Of a stretch of DNA of 64,000 nucleotides, positions 54,251-64,000 are shown in pieces. The notes beneath the pieces were generated by a model, which saw only the letters and a list, made by a program, of their open reading frames with translations, did no database searches and was not told the origin of the DNA. The first letter of the stretch is position 1. Each line of letters starts with the position of its first letter. Origin of the DNA: Coix lacryma-jobi var. lacryma-jobi (lineage: Eukaryota > Streptophyta > Magnoliopsida > Poales > Poaceae). A program made the position numbers and the translations under genes. The stretch is from positions 95,615,104 through 95,679,103 of the forward strand of contig CM019823.1 of the NCBI GenBank assembly GCA_009763385.1, given 5' to 3'.

Positions 54251-54536
54251 GCGGACAGTCCGCCATCTGACCGGCGGACAGTCCGGGCGTCGGGGATCAG
54301 CCGGAGCAGTGGCTGTGTTCTTCGGCCGATTTGCTTTTGAGTGACCGGCGGACCGTCCGCCGTTGGAGTTCGCGGACAGTCCGGGAACGTCTAGGGGACT
54401 TGCAGCAACTGTGCTGTTTCGGGGATTTTGCCGGCGGACAGTCCGATACACCCCCCCCCCCCCCCCCCCGCGGACAGTCCGCGGTTGAGCCGGACAGTCC
54501 GGGACCGTACTGGCGGACAGTCCGGGAGTTGGCTGC
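54251..54536. repeat. CpG motif array with C19 tract (T LTR)
   Basis: About ten CGGACAGTCC(G/C) units, with a run of 19 C at 54451-54469 directly before one CGCGGACAGTCC unit. No other copy has this run. Confidence 0.85.
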
Positions 54537-54943
54537 TTGTTGAGTTTTAGTGCGTTTGCTCTCCCGACTTCTTCGCTTGGTTTCCGGACTTCTCGGTTGG
54601 CTTCTTAGTTCACCTAGGAACCTCACTAAGTATCCTTGCTACTTGTTAGCATCGGTATTTGGGGATTTCCCGACGTAGCCTTCAATCTACGTTTGGGACT
54701 CGGTTTCTAAGGATCGAACTTGTGCCGGTGCTTTTGGCTTTTGGTTTGCTATCGCTTTGTGGTGCCTCGCTGTGATCCAAGGGATCATCCACCCTCTTCC
54801 AAGGGTCGTGGGCATCACGGTTTCGATCGAAGCTTTTGGGGGTTGACTTGTGGGACAAAGGCCAAAGTTTCGAGAGAAATTTTTGAGCTCCCATTCACCC
54901 CCCCCCTCTGGTCGCCTTGCTATTGCATTCTCAGTCCTTCAAT

Positions 54944-54958
54944 TGGTATCGGAGCGGG
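54944..54958 (+). other. T primer binding site
   Basis: TGGTATCGGAGCGGG begins two bases after the LTR end, identical to B and Y. Confidence 0.9.
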
Positions 54959-55004
54959 TTAAGGATCTTCCACCTTAGCCGGTTCCAGATCCACAGAAGG
55001 CGAC

Positions 55005-57629
55005 ATGGATCGCGGCGTGGGCAAACCGCCATTTTTCGATGGGACGAACTATGCGTATTGGAAGATACGCATGTCGGCCTATCTGCAGAGTATTGGTGCT
55101 TCCATCTGGGATATTTGCAACTCTGCTGATTAGGTGGTCTTGGCTGCTCATGTGACTCAGCATCAGATCGATGAGCACGATGCCAATAGCCGAGCCCGTA
55201 ATGCTCTTTTCTCATGTCTGAGCATGAGTGAGTTTGATCGCGTTTCTCACCTCGCTACGGCTCGGGAGATTTGGGCTACCCTCATGCGTTTTCATGAGGG
55301 AACCACTCAAGTCAAAACCCGTCTTTATGAGTCGTTCAAGCGAGAGTATGAGAACTTTCGACATATGCCTGGCGAGAGCATAGAAAGTTTATTCGCTCGC
55401 TTTCAGGTGATTGTCAACAGGATGAGGGCAAACAAGGAGCTGTTGCCTTTCGACGATCATGAGAGGGCTTTGAAGCTTTTGCATACTCTTGATCGGTCGG
55501 TGTGGGATTCCAAGGTTCAGGCGATCATCGAATCGCCTAACTATTAGACCCTCACGTGCGATGAGCTCTTTAGTAAGCTCAAGTCCAGTGAGATCGATGC
55601 CATGGCGAGGGCTTCTTATGAAAATCCTTCTGGCCCGTCAATGGCTTTGCTTTATAGCTCTTATGCTAACACCTCTGGAGGCTTTGCACTTTCCTCTCTT
55701 CTTTCTGTCACAGAGGAGCAGCTCGAGTTCATGGGGGATGACGAGCTGGCGTTGCGCGCCAACCGGTTCTGGCGGTTCCACAACAACCGCATGAACCGTC
55801 GCTGCGGAGGAGTACGCTCGGGATGTTTTGAGTGCGGCGACCCCAACCACTTCATCGCCAATTGCCCGAAGAAGAACAAGCAGACCTTCGGCAAGGTAGA
55901 TCATGGGCACAAGTACGACTCCGGCAAGCGCAAGGAGAAGTACGTCCCCGCGAAGCACAAGCGGAAGGGCGGCTTCAACAAGGAGTACATCAAGACGAAG
56001 TACTTGGAGAAGGCCCAGGCCGAGCAGCGTGCGTTCTTCGCCATGCTCAGCGACGTCGACGATTCGGATGACGACTCCGCTTCCTTAAGCGATGACGAGT
56101 CCGAGAAGAAGAAGAGGATCGAGGACAAGCTGAACGGCCTCTGCTTCTTCGCCGACGACGAGGGCCTTTGCACCATGGCCCTCGACAAGGAGGTCGATGG
56201 CGAGCTGGAGGATATCCCTCGGGACGACGACGACAACGACGACACCTCCCAGGTATCTCAGACCCCCGATGAGCTTTCTGCTGAGGTCTAGAAACTTACT
56301 GCCGCTCTCCTTAGTCAAGATAAGCTGCTTAGGCGTGCTGCTAGAGAGCGTAAGGAGTTTAGGCAGAAGTGGGAGGATATAGTGAAGGAGCTTGAGTTTG
56401 CCAAGTCCACTGTGGTCGTTTCTGAGGAGGGAGAGTGTGAGATGTGCACCACGCACATGACTGCCCTTCTCACTTTGAGAGGTAAGTATGTGGCGTTGGT
56501 AGGAGAGGTGGATGAGCTTAAGGCTAGATCCTCGCTGTTGGGTGCGTGCAAGTCATGTGTTGGCTAGCAAACCGAGTTGGCAGAGAAGAATGCCAAAATC
56601 GTGTCTCTTGAGAAGGCCAGCTCGGGTAGCACTTGTGTGACTAGGTGCGTTCTGTGTGAGGGTTTGGAGATGGTGATAGCCAACGTGAAGCATGACAAGA
56701 TGCAAACCGAGGAGGAAAACACATACCTTCGGACCATCTTGTCATGGGTGTCTTGTGGTGAGCCGCAGCTTGGGATGATGATCTCCCAGTTCAAGCGTGC
56801 TGCTGGAGGTCCCGGTGTAGGCTTTGCTCACGGTGTTGATGTTTCATCTTTTGGCAAGATTGGAGAGTCGAGTGGTCTTAACCTATGCGAGAATCCCAAC
56901 TCCACCACTACTCCCAAGCTTACTAAGATTCCACCCAAAGAGCCTCTCAAGCCCAACACCAAGGATGGTGTGTTCGTTGAACCTCCGAGAGCTCCACCCA
57001 AGAAACAAACATGGAATCCCAAGCCCAACCACCTGAAAAACAAGCTTGACATGATGCCACCTATCCAGGAGGAGCTTATGCCACAGAAGGGCAAAAGTGA
57101 TCCACACCCACTACTGTGAGTACCAACAACCCCCTTTGAGAGCGGTGAGGTACCATTGTGAGCACTGTGGGAGAGATGGACACTTGAGTGAGTTTTGCTT
57201 TCGGCGCAAGAGAGAGGCGCGCCGTGCAAAGGAGATGAACAACACGGACATGTACCATCCTTTCCATGATGTACATGTGCCGAATGTTCAGAGGCATGCT
57301 GCTAGGCCTAGAGGTCCAAAACGTCAAGTTCCTAGGCCTAGGCCGCGAGGAGGTCGTGCCCGGCGGGAGCCTGCAGTTGTAGGCTATGGACCCCGTGGCG
57401 GTGGCTTTGTAGTTGAGCGTTTTCCCCCACCGCGTTTTGAGTATCGCGATGGACGCTCCTCCCTTAGCGGACCACGTTTTCCTCTACGTAGTGATCGCTC
57501 TTCTCGTAGGCGTGCTGGGAATGGTTTTTATGCTAACCGTTCTTTTGAGCAGCCGGCCCAACACTGGTATTCTCCCTACTTCACTAACCTAGTGTTGGAC
57601 CGTATGCTCACCCTATGTCTTTTTATTGA
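55005..57629 (+). pseudogene. gag: T gag, full length, four TAG stops and a frameshift
   Basis: ATG 55005 (MDRGVGKPPFFDGTNYAYWK) to TGA after MSFY at 57629. It has the same layout as Y gag: N-terminal gag domain, first knuckle CFECGDPNHFIANC (about 55832-55873, intact), Lys-rich and acidic stretches, probable coiled coil, second knuckle CEHCGRDGHLSEFC and an Arg-rich tail. In-frame TAG codons lie at 55131, 55545, 56289 and 56565. An extra A near 57096 shifts the frame before the second knuckle. Confidence 0.9.
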
Positions 57630-57631
57630 TG

Positions 57632-59909
57632 TAGGTAAAACGATTGGAGAACATTTGGTTGGTGGATTCCGGTTGCTCGAGGCACATGACCGAAAACGCC
57701 AAGTGGTTCTCCAGTCTTAGTCCGGTCGCCGGAAAGGAGTTTATCACCTTCGGCGACAATAGCAAACGTAAATTGTTGTCTCGTGGGTCGGTGCGAGTTA
57801 ATGAGCACTTTGTGTTGCGCAATGTTGCTCTTGTTTCTAACTTGCATTTTAACCTTCTCTCTGTTTCATAACTCTTTGATGATGACTATGAGATTCGTTT
57901 TAAACAAAATCTCAGTCGCATTTTGGATCCTCAGGGCAATCATGTGTGTTTGATTTCGCCCTTTGGAAAAGTCTTTCGTGCGTATTTCTCGGAGTCTTTT
58001 GGCATTTCTCGTTGTCTTGTGGCTGGACCTTCCTCCTCTGATCTTTGGAAGTGGCATAGGAGACTTGGACATTTGAGCTTCGACTTGCTTGCAAGACTTA
58101 GTTCACTTGGCCTAATTCGAGGATTGCCCAAGTTGCATATGGAGAAGGATCTTGTTTGCCATTCTTATAGACATGGGAAAATGGTTGCCGCTCCCCACCA
58201 TCCAGTGACTCAGGTCATGACTAAGCGCCCTGGACCTTGTTGGTCTGGCTCGGGTGAGCTCGGTTGGGGCGAAGTGGTATGTGCTTGTTGTTGTTGATGA
58301 CTTCTCGAGATATTCGTGGGTCTTCTTTTTAGCTGAGAAGAACGAGACTTTCTCTTTTGCTCGCAATATGATTTTGCATATTCAGAATGAGTTCCCTTTG
58401 AACTCGATGCGAGCTATTAGGAGTGATAATGGATCCGAATTCAAAAATTCAGATTTTGAGCAGTTTTGTAACTCTTTGGGTTTAGAGCATCAGTTTTCTT
58501 CCCCCCTACACACCCCCCTCAGAATGGTGTTGTAGAGAGGAAAAATCGGACCCTTGTAGAGATGGCCAGGACAATGCTCGATGAGCATAGGACTCCTAGG
58601 CGATATTGGGCCGAAGCTATGAGCACTGCATGCTACATTTCCAATCGCATTTTTCTCCGAGCTTTCTTGAAAAAAGACTTCTTATGAGTTGCGTTTTGGA
58701 AAATTGCCCAAGGTGAGTTATTTTAGAGTCTTTGGTTGCCACTGTTTCATACTTAAGAAAGGCAACCTGGACAAATTTGAGTCTCATTCTTCTGACGGTG
58801 TATTTTTGGGTTATGGCACTCATACTCGCGCATATCGTGTACTTAACCTAGTCATAGAGACATCAGATGACACCTTCGATGAGACCATGGTCTGTCCTTC
58901 TTCTCGTTTTGAGCGTGCAGGTGATCATGAGGTTGGCGAACCTCTTTTTGATGATGAGGAAGAGGGTGCTGAAGGGATAGATGACCCAGCACCTCCTCCA
59001 CCTGCTGTGTCGCAAAGAGCGGCCTCTACTACCACTCACGGACCCGACCCTTCTTCTTCGACTTGGGGGTCGTTGGATCCGCCACCTCGAGCGGTACCCT
59101 TTGTACCCGAGGAGGCACCGGCTGTTGTTGAGGGGGAGGCTACATCAGTTCGGGAGGCGCCACGACACATCCAGCGCCAACACCCGCCTCAACAGATGAT
59201 CGGCAGCATCGGCGGACGTGTCACTCGGTCAAGGTCACAACAAATCTCTCACTTTGCTCATTCTGCATTTGTTGCTGATTTTGAACCCCGAGATGTTGGA
59301 CACGCTTTATCTGATCCAGATTGGGTCAATGTCATGCATGAGGATCTTGAAAACTTTGAAAGAAATCGGGTTTGGGTTTTGGTTTCTCTTCCTCCTGAGT
59401 GTCACCCTATTGGGACAAAATGGGTTTTCAAAAACAAACAAGGAGAGGATGGCCATGTAGTGAGAAACAAGGCCAGACTAGTAGCCCAGGGATATAGTCA
59501 GAAGGAGGGGATAGACTATGAGGAGACTTTTGCTCCTGTAGCTCGTTTGGAGGCAATTAGGATACTCTTGGCTTTTGCTGCATCCAAAGGGTTTAAACTT
59601 TTTCAAATGGATGTCAAGAGTGTCTTCTTAAACAACTACATAGAAGAGGAAGTGTATGTGAAACAACCCCCGGTTTCGAAAATCCCAAGTTTCCAAACCA
59701 TGTTTTTAAACTTCACAAAGCTTTATATGGTTTGAAACAAGCCCCTAGAGCCTGGTATGATAGGTTGAAAACCTTTTTGCTTGCTAAGGGTTTTAAAATG
59801 GGATGTGTGGATAAAATATTTTTTCTCCTCAAGCAAGGCAATGACACTCTCTTGGTCCAGATTTACGTGGATGATATCATTTTCGGTGGTTCTTCTCACG
59901 CTTTGGTTG
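57632..59909 (+). pseudogene. pol: T pol: protease, integrase and RT up to S insertion
   Basis: The protease WLVDSGCSRHMTE starts near 57650. A TAA interrupts after LLSVS near 57870. The pre-integrase WKWHRRLGHLSFD follows. In integrase 17 bp are lost near 58230 between two TGGA repeats, and small indels near 58508 and 58674 shift the frame further. RT is readable from KLPKVSYFRVFGCHCF through KARLVAQGYSQKEG to QMDVKSVFLNN, then a frameshift near 59670 and QIYVDDIIFGGSSHALV. S begins at 59910, mid-codon after the LV codons. Confidence 0.88.
59905..59909. repeat. TSD GGTTG, left copy, flanks S
   Basis: It pairs with AGTTG at 63340-63344 (one mismatch). Intact relatives read TTTGGTTGCCAAG here. 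Confidence 0.8.
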
Positions 59910-60089
59910 TGTTGACGGAAGTTATAGCATGTTTTACCTTATCAAAATACCGTCAATAGGCCTCGGTTTCAAGGAAGTATAGCATATCATGAGCATATTT
60001 ATCACTAATAAGTTCCACTTGTACTTTTAGTTTGTGAACTTGTAGGAGATGGCAAAATGAACAAAATGAGGCCAGGTGGGCCCACCAAG

Positions 60090-60455
60090 GGGGTCGGCCG
60101 ACCCCACCTTGGGGCCACCTCGGCCAGGGTGACAAGGCATGATCCAAGAGAAGCATGTTCAAGCCAATATCAACCCTTGGATCAAACATGTGCTTTTACT
60201 CAATGGTGCAAGATGAGAAGCACATGGATTCATGGGTCCACACCAAAACCAAATGCAACCATCATCACAAGACTTGCTCCTTGACATGTGGGGTCACCAA
60301 GTGAGAGAAGAAGGTGGGCCAGCCCTGTCATAGGGGGGCGTCGGCCGACCCCCCCTTTGGTGGGGCCCATCTGCACTGTTCATCAGGATGACATCACCAC
60401 CTTCTAGAAGATGTACCCCGGGCCCACATGTCATAGAGTGGGGTCGGCCGACCCC
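60090..60455. repeat. Three GGGGTCGGCCGACCCC palindromes in S
   Basis: Perfect 16 bp palindromes lie at 60090-60105 and 60440-60455. A third near 60333-60356 has the same TCGGCCGA core with longer G and C arms and one inserted base. All are upstream of the TATA box at 60625. Confidence 0.88.
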
Positions 60456-60624
60456 ATGGTGAGCTTCATCCAAGTCGGTGGCAAAGCACATGTTTCACAC
60501 GTGAACAATATCCTAGCCATTCATCAAGGTCGGTTGCTATGACAGTTTTGATCCAATGGCCAAGGAAGGAAAGCACGCGGATCGCTGACGTGGCACCGGA
60601 GTAGCCGCTACTCCACCTCCAAGC

Positions 60625-60632
60625 TATAAATA
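60625..60632 (+). promoter_or_regulatory. TATA box of S
   Basis: TATAAATA is followed by a C-rich stretch. It is a strong match to a plant TATA box, about 170 bp downstream of the last palindrome. Confidence 0.65.
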
Positions 60633-61130
60633 CCCCCCTAGAGCTCTTCATTTGTATGCACACCAAGGAGAAACTACTCTCTAGTTGTAGTACTATCAAT
60701 CATAGGGAGATTGTGAGGAGAGTGCGGAGGAAGTCCCGGGTCTGTCGGGAGTCTCCTCCAAGCTGTGCCTCGGCGGATGCGGCCTTCTTTGTAAGTAAGC
60801 ATTCGAGATTCTTTTATGGTTTTTGATCCTTAGTTCAAGTAAAGTATTTACTTTTGTTGTTCATTGGTTCAACGCCCTTAACCCGGTACTCTAGTCAATA
60901 TCATCGGAATTAGGATTAGAGTAGTAAGATATAGTGTAGACGTGGTGTCTAGATTATACGCTTACCTGTGTCTGCGGCTTGTTCAACGGTTTGTTTGTGG
61001 TAGCTAGTAGGTGGTGATAGCCCTATCTAGCCTTTGATTCCACCACGTTTGGCCAAGTTATTAAAACGTAGGTCTTCTTGTGCTAGGTGGTTTAGCACCC
61101 TTCTCATCCCTTTTCTGTTGCTACACGGCT

Positions 61131-61135
61131 TAGTG
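61131..61135. repeat. TSD TAGTG, left copy
   Basis: It is identical to 63102-63106 and flanks the solo LTR 61136-63101. Confidence 0.94.
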
Positions 61136-61406
61136 TGAAAGACCGAGAAGCAACCAGAAAGCGACCAGAGGGGGGGTGAATGGGAGCTTCAAATTTTCCT
61201 TTCGGAAACTAGTAGCCACTGTCCCAAGAATCAATCCCAGAAGCAAACCCTAGAGCTTGCTAGTGTCCATGACCCTAGATGTAGGGCGGATGCTTCCTAG
61301 AAGCACAGCGGAACACTACACAACTCTAGAAAGCCAACGCAAAAGACGGAAACCAAATCCGAGATCGCACGAACGAACAACGAACGAGACTGCGCAGTCA
61401 CAGTAG

Positions 61407-61679
61407 CATCGGACGCTGGTAGCGTCCGATGCCCAACCAACGGACGCGTCCGATGCAAAAAGTGCAGAACAGAACCCTTACTGGATACGCATCGGACGCT
61501 TTGAACAGTGAACTCTCAGCGTCCGATGGTCACACTCCGGCGCGTCCGATGCACAACGGAGCGTCCGGTGGTAGCGTCCGATGCTCCTTAGAAAATGCCA
61601 GATCCTGACATGTGGCAACGGAGCCTCCGATGCCAAGGAGGTCAGCGTCCGATGCTACGAACTCGAGCGTCCGATGCCC
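61407..61679. repeat. CpG motif array, GCGTCCGATG type (solo LTR in S)
   Basis: About a dozen GCGTCCGATG/CATCGGACGC units, the same type as in A (1856-2149). Confidence 0.85.
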
Positions 61680-62453
61680 CCGACGCAGTGCAGTTCTTCC
61701 GCGAAATCCACTCGATCTCCTCCGAATCAAAAGCACTAAGGCTTAGACTTGGTATGAGGAGTTCCAAGGAAGTTAGTGAGCTATCCCACGGGAATCATGG
61801 CACGAACCTAACTCCAAATCGAGGAAATGGAAGAAATTGGGGCAATGGAGCAAAAACCGATCCAACACGAAAATCGTTCGATCTCCTAGACCGTGAGGTT
61901 AGAGGAGAATTCCTTCGGTGGAAGGAAGTGCCTCACGACCTAGGACAACTTGGTTCAAGCGGATTTGCAAAAGATGAACCGAGCAAAGAGATCGAGCGAT
62001 GGGAAAAACGTGGAGAAAAAGGATTCCGCGAAGAACACGAACAAATCGCAAATCACAACCACGAATTGCAACCGTGTGGCTACCACACGCTACAACAGTG
62101 AGGATACGGCCTCACTTCCTTGAAATCAACAGTACATAGAGGCAAGTCTCTCTGCGGATCTCAGCTAGCTACAGCAGGGGATTGGAAGAGCAGGAAACCC
62201 TAAGTGCGAAAGAGCAAAATGACTGAGATACATGGGAGGAGGGTGTCTCCCGACTACTTATCCTACTACAAGCCTAAGTCTATTTCCTACTCTACCCCTC
62301 TCTATTCTAATTACAGAGCGAACCAGCTAAACCCTAGGGTTATTCTGGACCAACTCGGTGGTAGGTGTATCCGACGGCCACGCCCGCTCGATTCGAAGCA
62401 TTGCCTCGACGCAACCTCCAGATCGCCGCCACGTGCCACCCTCGCTCTGCACC

Positions 62454-62751
62454 CCCGGTTTTGTGGCCCAAACCGGGAAACCAGCCTTTTCCAGCCAACC
62501 CCCGGTTTTGAGGCCCAAACCGGGAAACCAGCCCACCAGCATCTGAGTTTTGAGGCCAAACTCAGCAAACCCTCAGTGCCCAGGTTTTGAGGCCCAAACC
62601 TGGAAACCGTCCTCAGCTCGAGTTTTTGTGGCCAAACTCGGAAACCGTCAGCCCGAGTTTTGTGGCCAAACTCGGAAACCGTCCACGCCCAGGTTTTGAG
62701 GCCCAAACCTGGAAACCGTCCATTCGATGGTTTTTCCCTGGCTCTACCATC
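62454..62751. repeat. Covarying inverted-repeat array (solo LTR in S)
   Basis: Arms are CCCGGTTT/AAACCGGG twice, CTGAGTTT/AAACTCAG, CCAGGTTT/AAACCTGG, CGAGTTT/AAACTCG (one added T), CCGAGTTT/AAACTCGG and CCAGGTTT/AAACCTGG. The terminal hairpin is GATGGT/ACCATC (62726-62751), a version found with perfect pairing only here. Confidence 0.88.
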
Positions 62752-63101
62752 AAACCGAAGCTGTAGATGGGATGCACCTCCCGTGCACCCCGTCCACCGA
62801 CACGTGTCCCCGAGTCCACGACTCAGGCAACACATGACCGCACTTCTTCACTTGTCGTTGTCACAGGCTGCCAGCCACCACAGCTGATGCTCGGGCCTCT
62901 GGTCCCTCAGTCGAAGCCTCACGTCCGCCTTTCTCCGCTCCCGGTCCATCGGCACGGCACGTCTCTACTTGACCTTCACCTCGCCTTCGATCACTGCATC
63001 CGTGCTCGACACCTGCACAACACAAGTCAAAGAACATGCGCAGCATCCCAGATGACAATCACTCATCACTCAGAGACCCGGCATACACCCATGTATCCGC
63101 A

Positions 63102-63106
63102 TAGTG
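63102..63106. repeat. TSD TAGTG, right copy
   Basis: It matches 61131-61135. S sequence continues from here to 63339. Confidence 0.94.
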
Positions 63107-63339
63107 ACCTGAAGTGAACAACCTTTGTATCTACCTTACCTATCTAGTTTCATAACCATAGAGATCCTCTCAACCAAATCTATCTTATACCTTTTTGTCA
63201 TCATAGGACGAGCTTAGTTCTTTGTTAAGACCACTTCACGTTCCCTGTGGAAAATACGATACCTGGAATACTCCTAGTGAAGGCTACCTTGACAACCGTA
63301 CGCTTGCGGTTTACCCGTTTGCCACTTTAGGTGTCAACA

Positions 63340-64000
63340 AGTTGCCAAGTTTGCAGACACTATGAGCAGGGAGTTTGAGATGAGCATGATGGGCGAGTTG
63401 ACGTTTTTCCTCGGGTTGCAAATCAAACAATCTCAAGAGGGAACGTTCGTGCACCAGGGCAAGTACACTAAGGACATTTTGAAGAAGTTCGACTTGGGTG
63501 AGGACAAGCCTCCTCCAACACCCATGCCGACCACGGCGGCCCTGGATGCGGATGTGGATGGAGAAGCTGTGGACCAGAAGGAGTACCAGAGTTTGATTGG
63601 GTCGCTGCTGTACCTGACGGCGACACGCCCGGACATCCAGTTCGCGGTGTGTCTGTGCGCGCGATTTCAGTCGTCGCCGCGCGCCTCTCACCGTCAGGCG
63701 GTCAAGCGCATTATGAGGTACTTATGCTTCACTCTAGAGTTTGGGATTTGGTATTCTGCTTCCTCCACCCTCTCCCTTTGCGGTTACTCTAATGCTGATT
63801 TTGTTGGTTGCCATATTGATCGCAAGTCCACTTCTGGGACTTGTCAGTTTATTGGTTCTTCTCTTGTATCGTGGTCTTCTCGCAAACAGTCTAGTGTCGC
63901 CCAGTCTACCATGGAGGCTGAGTATGTTGCTGCGGCTAGCTGCTGTTCCCAATTGCTTTGGATGATGGCCACTTTGCGTGATTTTGGTCTGAGCTTTTCT
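63340..64000 (+). pseudogene. pol: T pol: RT end and RNase H, cut by window edge
   Basis: After the right TSD copy of S (63340-63344) the T reading resumes: VAKFADTMSREFEMSMM, FFLGLQIKQSQEG and KEYQSLIGSLLYLTATRPD. RNase H follows with GYSNADFVGC (Asp to Asn relative to B's GYSDADFAGC) and STMEAEY. The frame is open to position 64000. It is listed as a pseudogene because upstream T pol is broken. Confidence 0.88.

Larger units (their letters stand above)
52846..54941 (+). repeat. T 5' LTR
   Basis: The LTR is 2096 bp, TGCGGATACATGGG…TCCTTCA. It holds the hairpin array 53196-53458, TATA-like GGATAAGTAG at 53654-53663, the motif array 54251-54536 and a run of 19 C at 54451-54469. Confidence 0.93.
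61136..63101 (-). mobile_element. Solo LTR of the A-type Sirevirus subfamily, inserted in S
   Basis: This 1966 bp sequence reads TGCGGATACATGGG…TCTTTCA on the - strand and has the perfect TSD TAGTG. It has a hairpin array (62454-62751) and a GCGTCCGATG motif array (61407-61679), so it belongs with A and not with its host T. No internal sequence remains. Confidence 0.94.
59910..63339 (+). mobile_element. S: probable solo LTR, ends TGTTGAC…GTCAACA, hosts another solo LTR
   Basis: Without the inner solo LTR, S is about 1.46 kb. Its 7 bp terminal inverted repeat TGTTGAC/GTCAACA, TG…CA ends and 5 bp TSD fit an LTR. A TATA box at 60625-60632 sets the + orientation. It has no gag, pol, PBS or PPT, so it is a solo LTR or a very small non-autonomous element. 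The family is unknown to me; gypsy is likely from the end sequence. It carries three copies of a GGGGTCGGCCGACCCC-type palindrome. Confidence 0.75.
52846..64000 (+). mobile_element. Element T: Sirevirus-type copia of the X family, right end outside window
   Basis: T has a 5' LTR (52846-54941), PBS, gag (55005-57629), and pol from 57632 to the window edge, interrupted by S at 59910-63339. It has the same LTR ends, hairpin arrays and motif type (CGGACAGTCCGC) as X. Many stops and frameshifts mark it as old. Confidence 0.92.

Overview
The window is plant nuclear DNA made almost entirely of nested LTR retrotransposons. I found no host gene, rRNA or tRNA gene, or CRISPR array. The element types, the PBS sequences complementary to plant initiator tRNA-Met, the 2 kb LTRs with CpG-rich motif arrays and the large gag genes suggest a grass, most likely a panicoid (sugarcane/sorghum/maize group). 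That placement comes from element style and is not tested. Letters X, A, B, Y, Z, V, W, U, T and S are my own labels.

Layout. X (+, Ty1/copia, SIRE/Sirevirus type) enters from the left edge and ends at 29113. It is interrupted at 1586 by A (-, 1587-20531, TSD CGATG). A is itself interrupted by B (-, 4357-15930, TSD CTAAG). B is nearly complete: both LTRs, PBS, PPT and an open 883-codon integrase-RT-RNase H frame. The 3' LTR of X carries a solo LTR of a related family (25375-27842, TSD GATAA). X sits in the protease region of Y (-), whose gag and truncated 5' LTR run to 33995. Y abuts the 3' half of Z (+, another Sirevirus, LTR 36331-38382). Z abuts V, a broken Ty3/gypsy gag (-). V is split by W (+, 39949-47720), a complete but decayed Ty1/copia element of another lineage. 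From 48145 a 4.4 kb gypsy-like LTR (U) runs to its PBS and leader and is cut at 52846 by T (+, same family as X). T runs off the right edge. It is interrupted by S (59910-63339, probably a solo LTR of a third type), and S carries a second family solo LTR (61136-63101, TSD TAGTG).

Coding capacity. Every element is damaged. B is the best preserved, but its gag C-terminus and its protease/pre-integrase region have frameshifts. Y gag (889 codons) has one nonsense codon. X, A, Z, T and W carry nonsense codons, frameshifts or deletions.

The most interesting signals are non-coding. Each X/A/B/Y/T-type LTR carries, upstream of its TATA-like site, an array of 6-8 short inverted repeats whose two arms change together, with a near-constant loop. 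A second set of covarying hairpins lies in the 3' UTRs of X, A and B. Downstream of the TATA-like site, every copy has an array of about 10 bp CpG-rich motifs whose sequence differs by subfamily while its place is kept. The gag/pol boundary has a conserved double stop that looks like a splice site.
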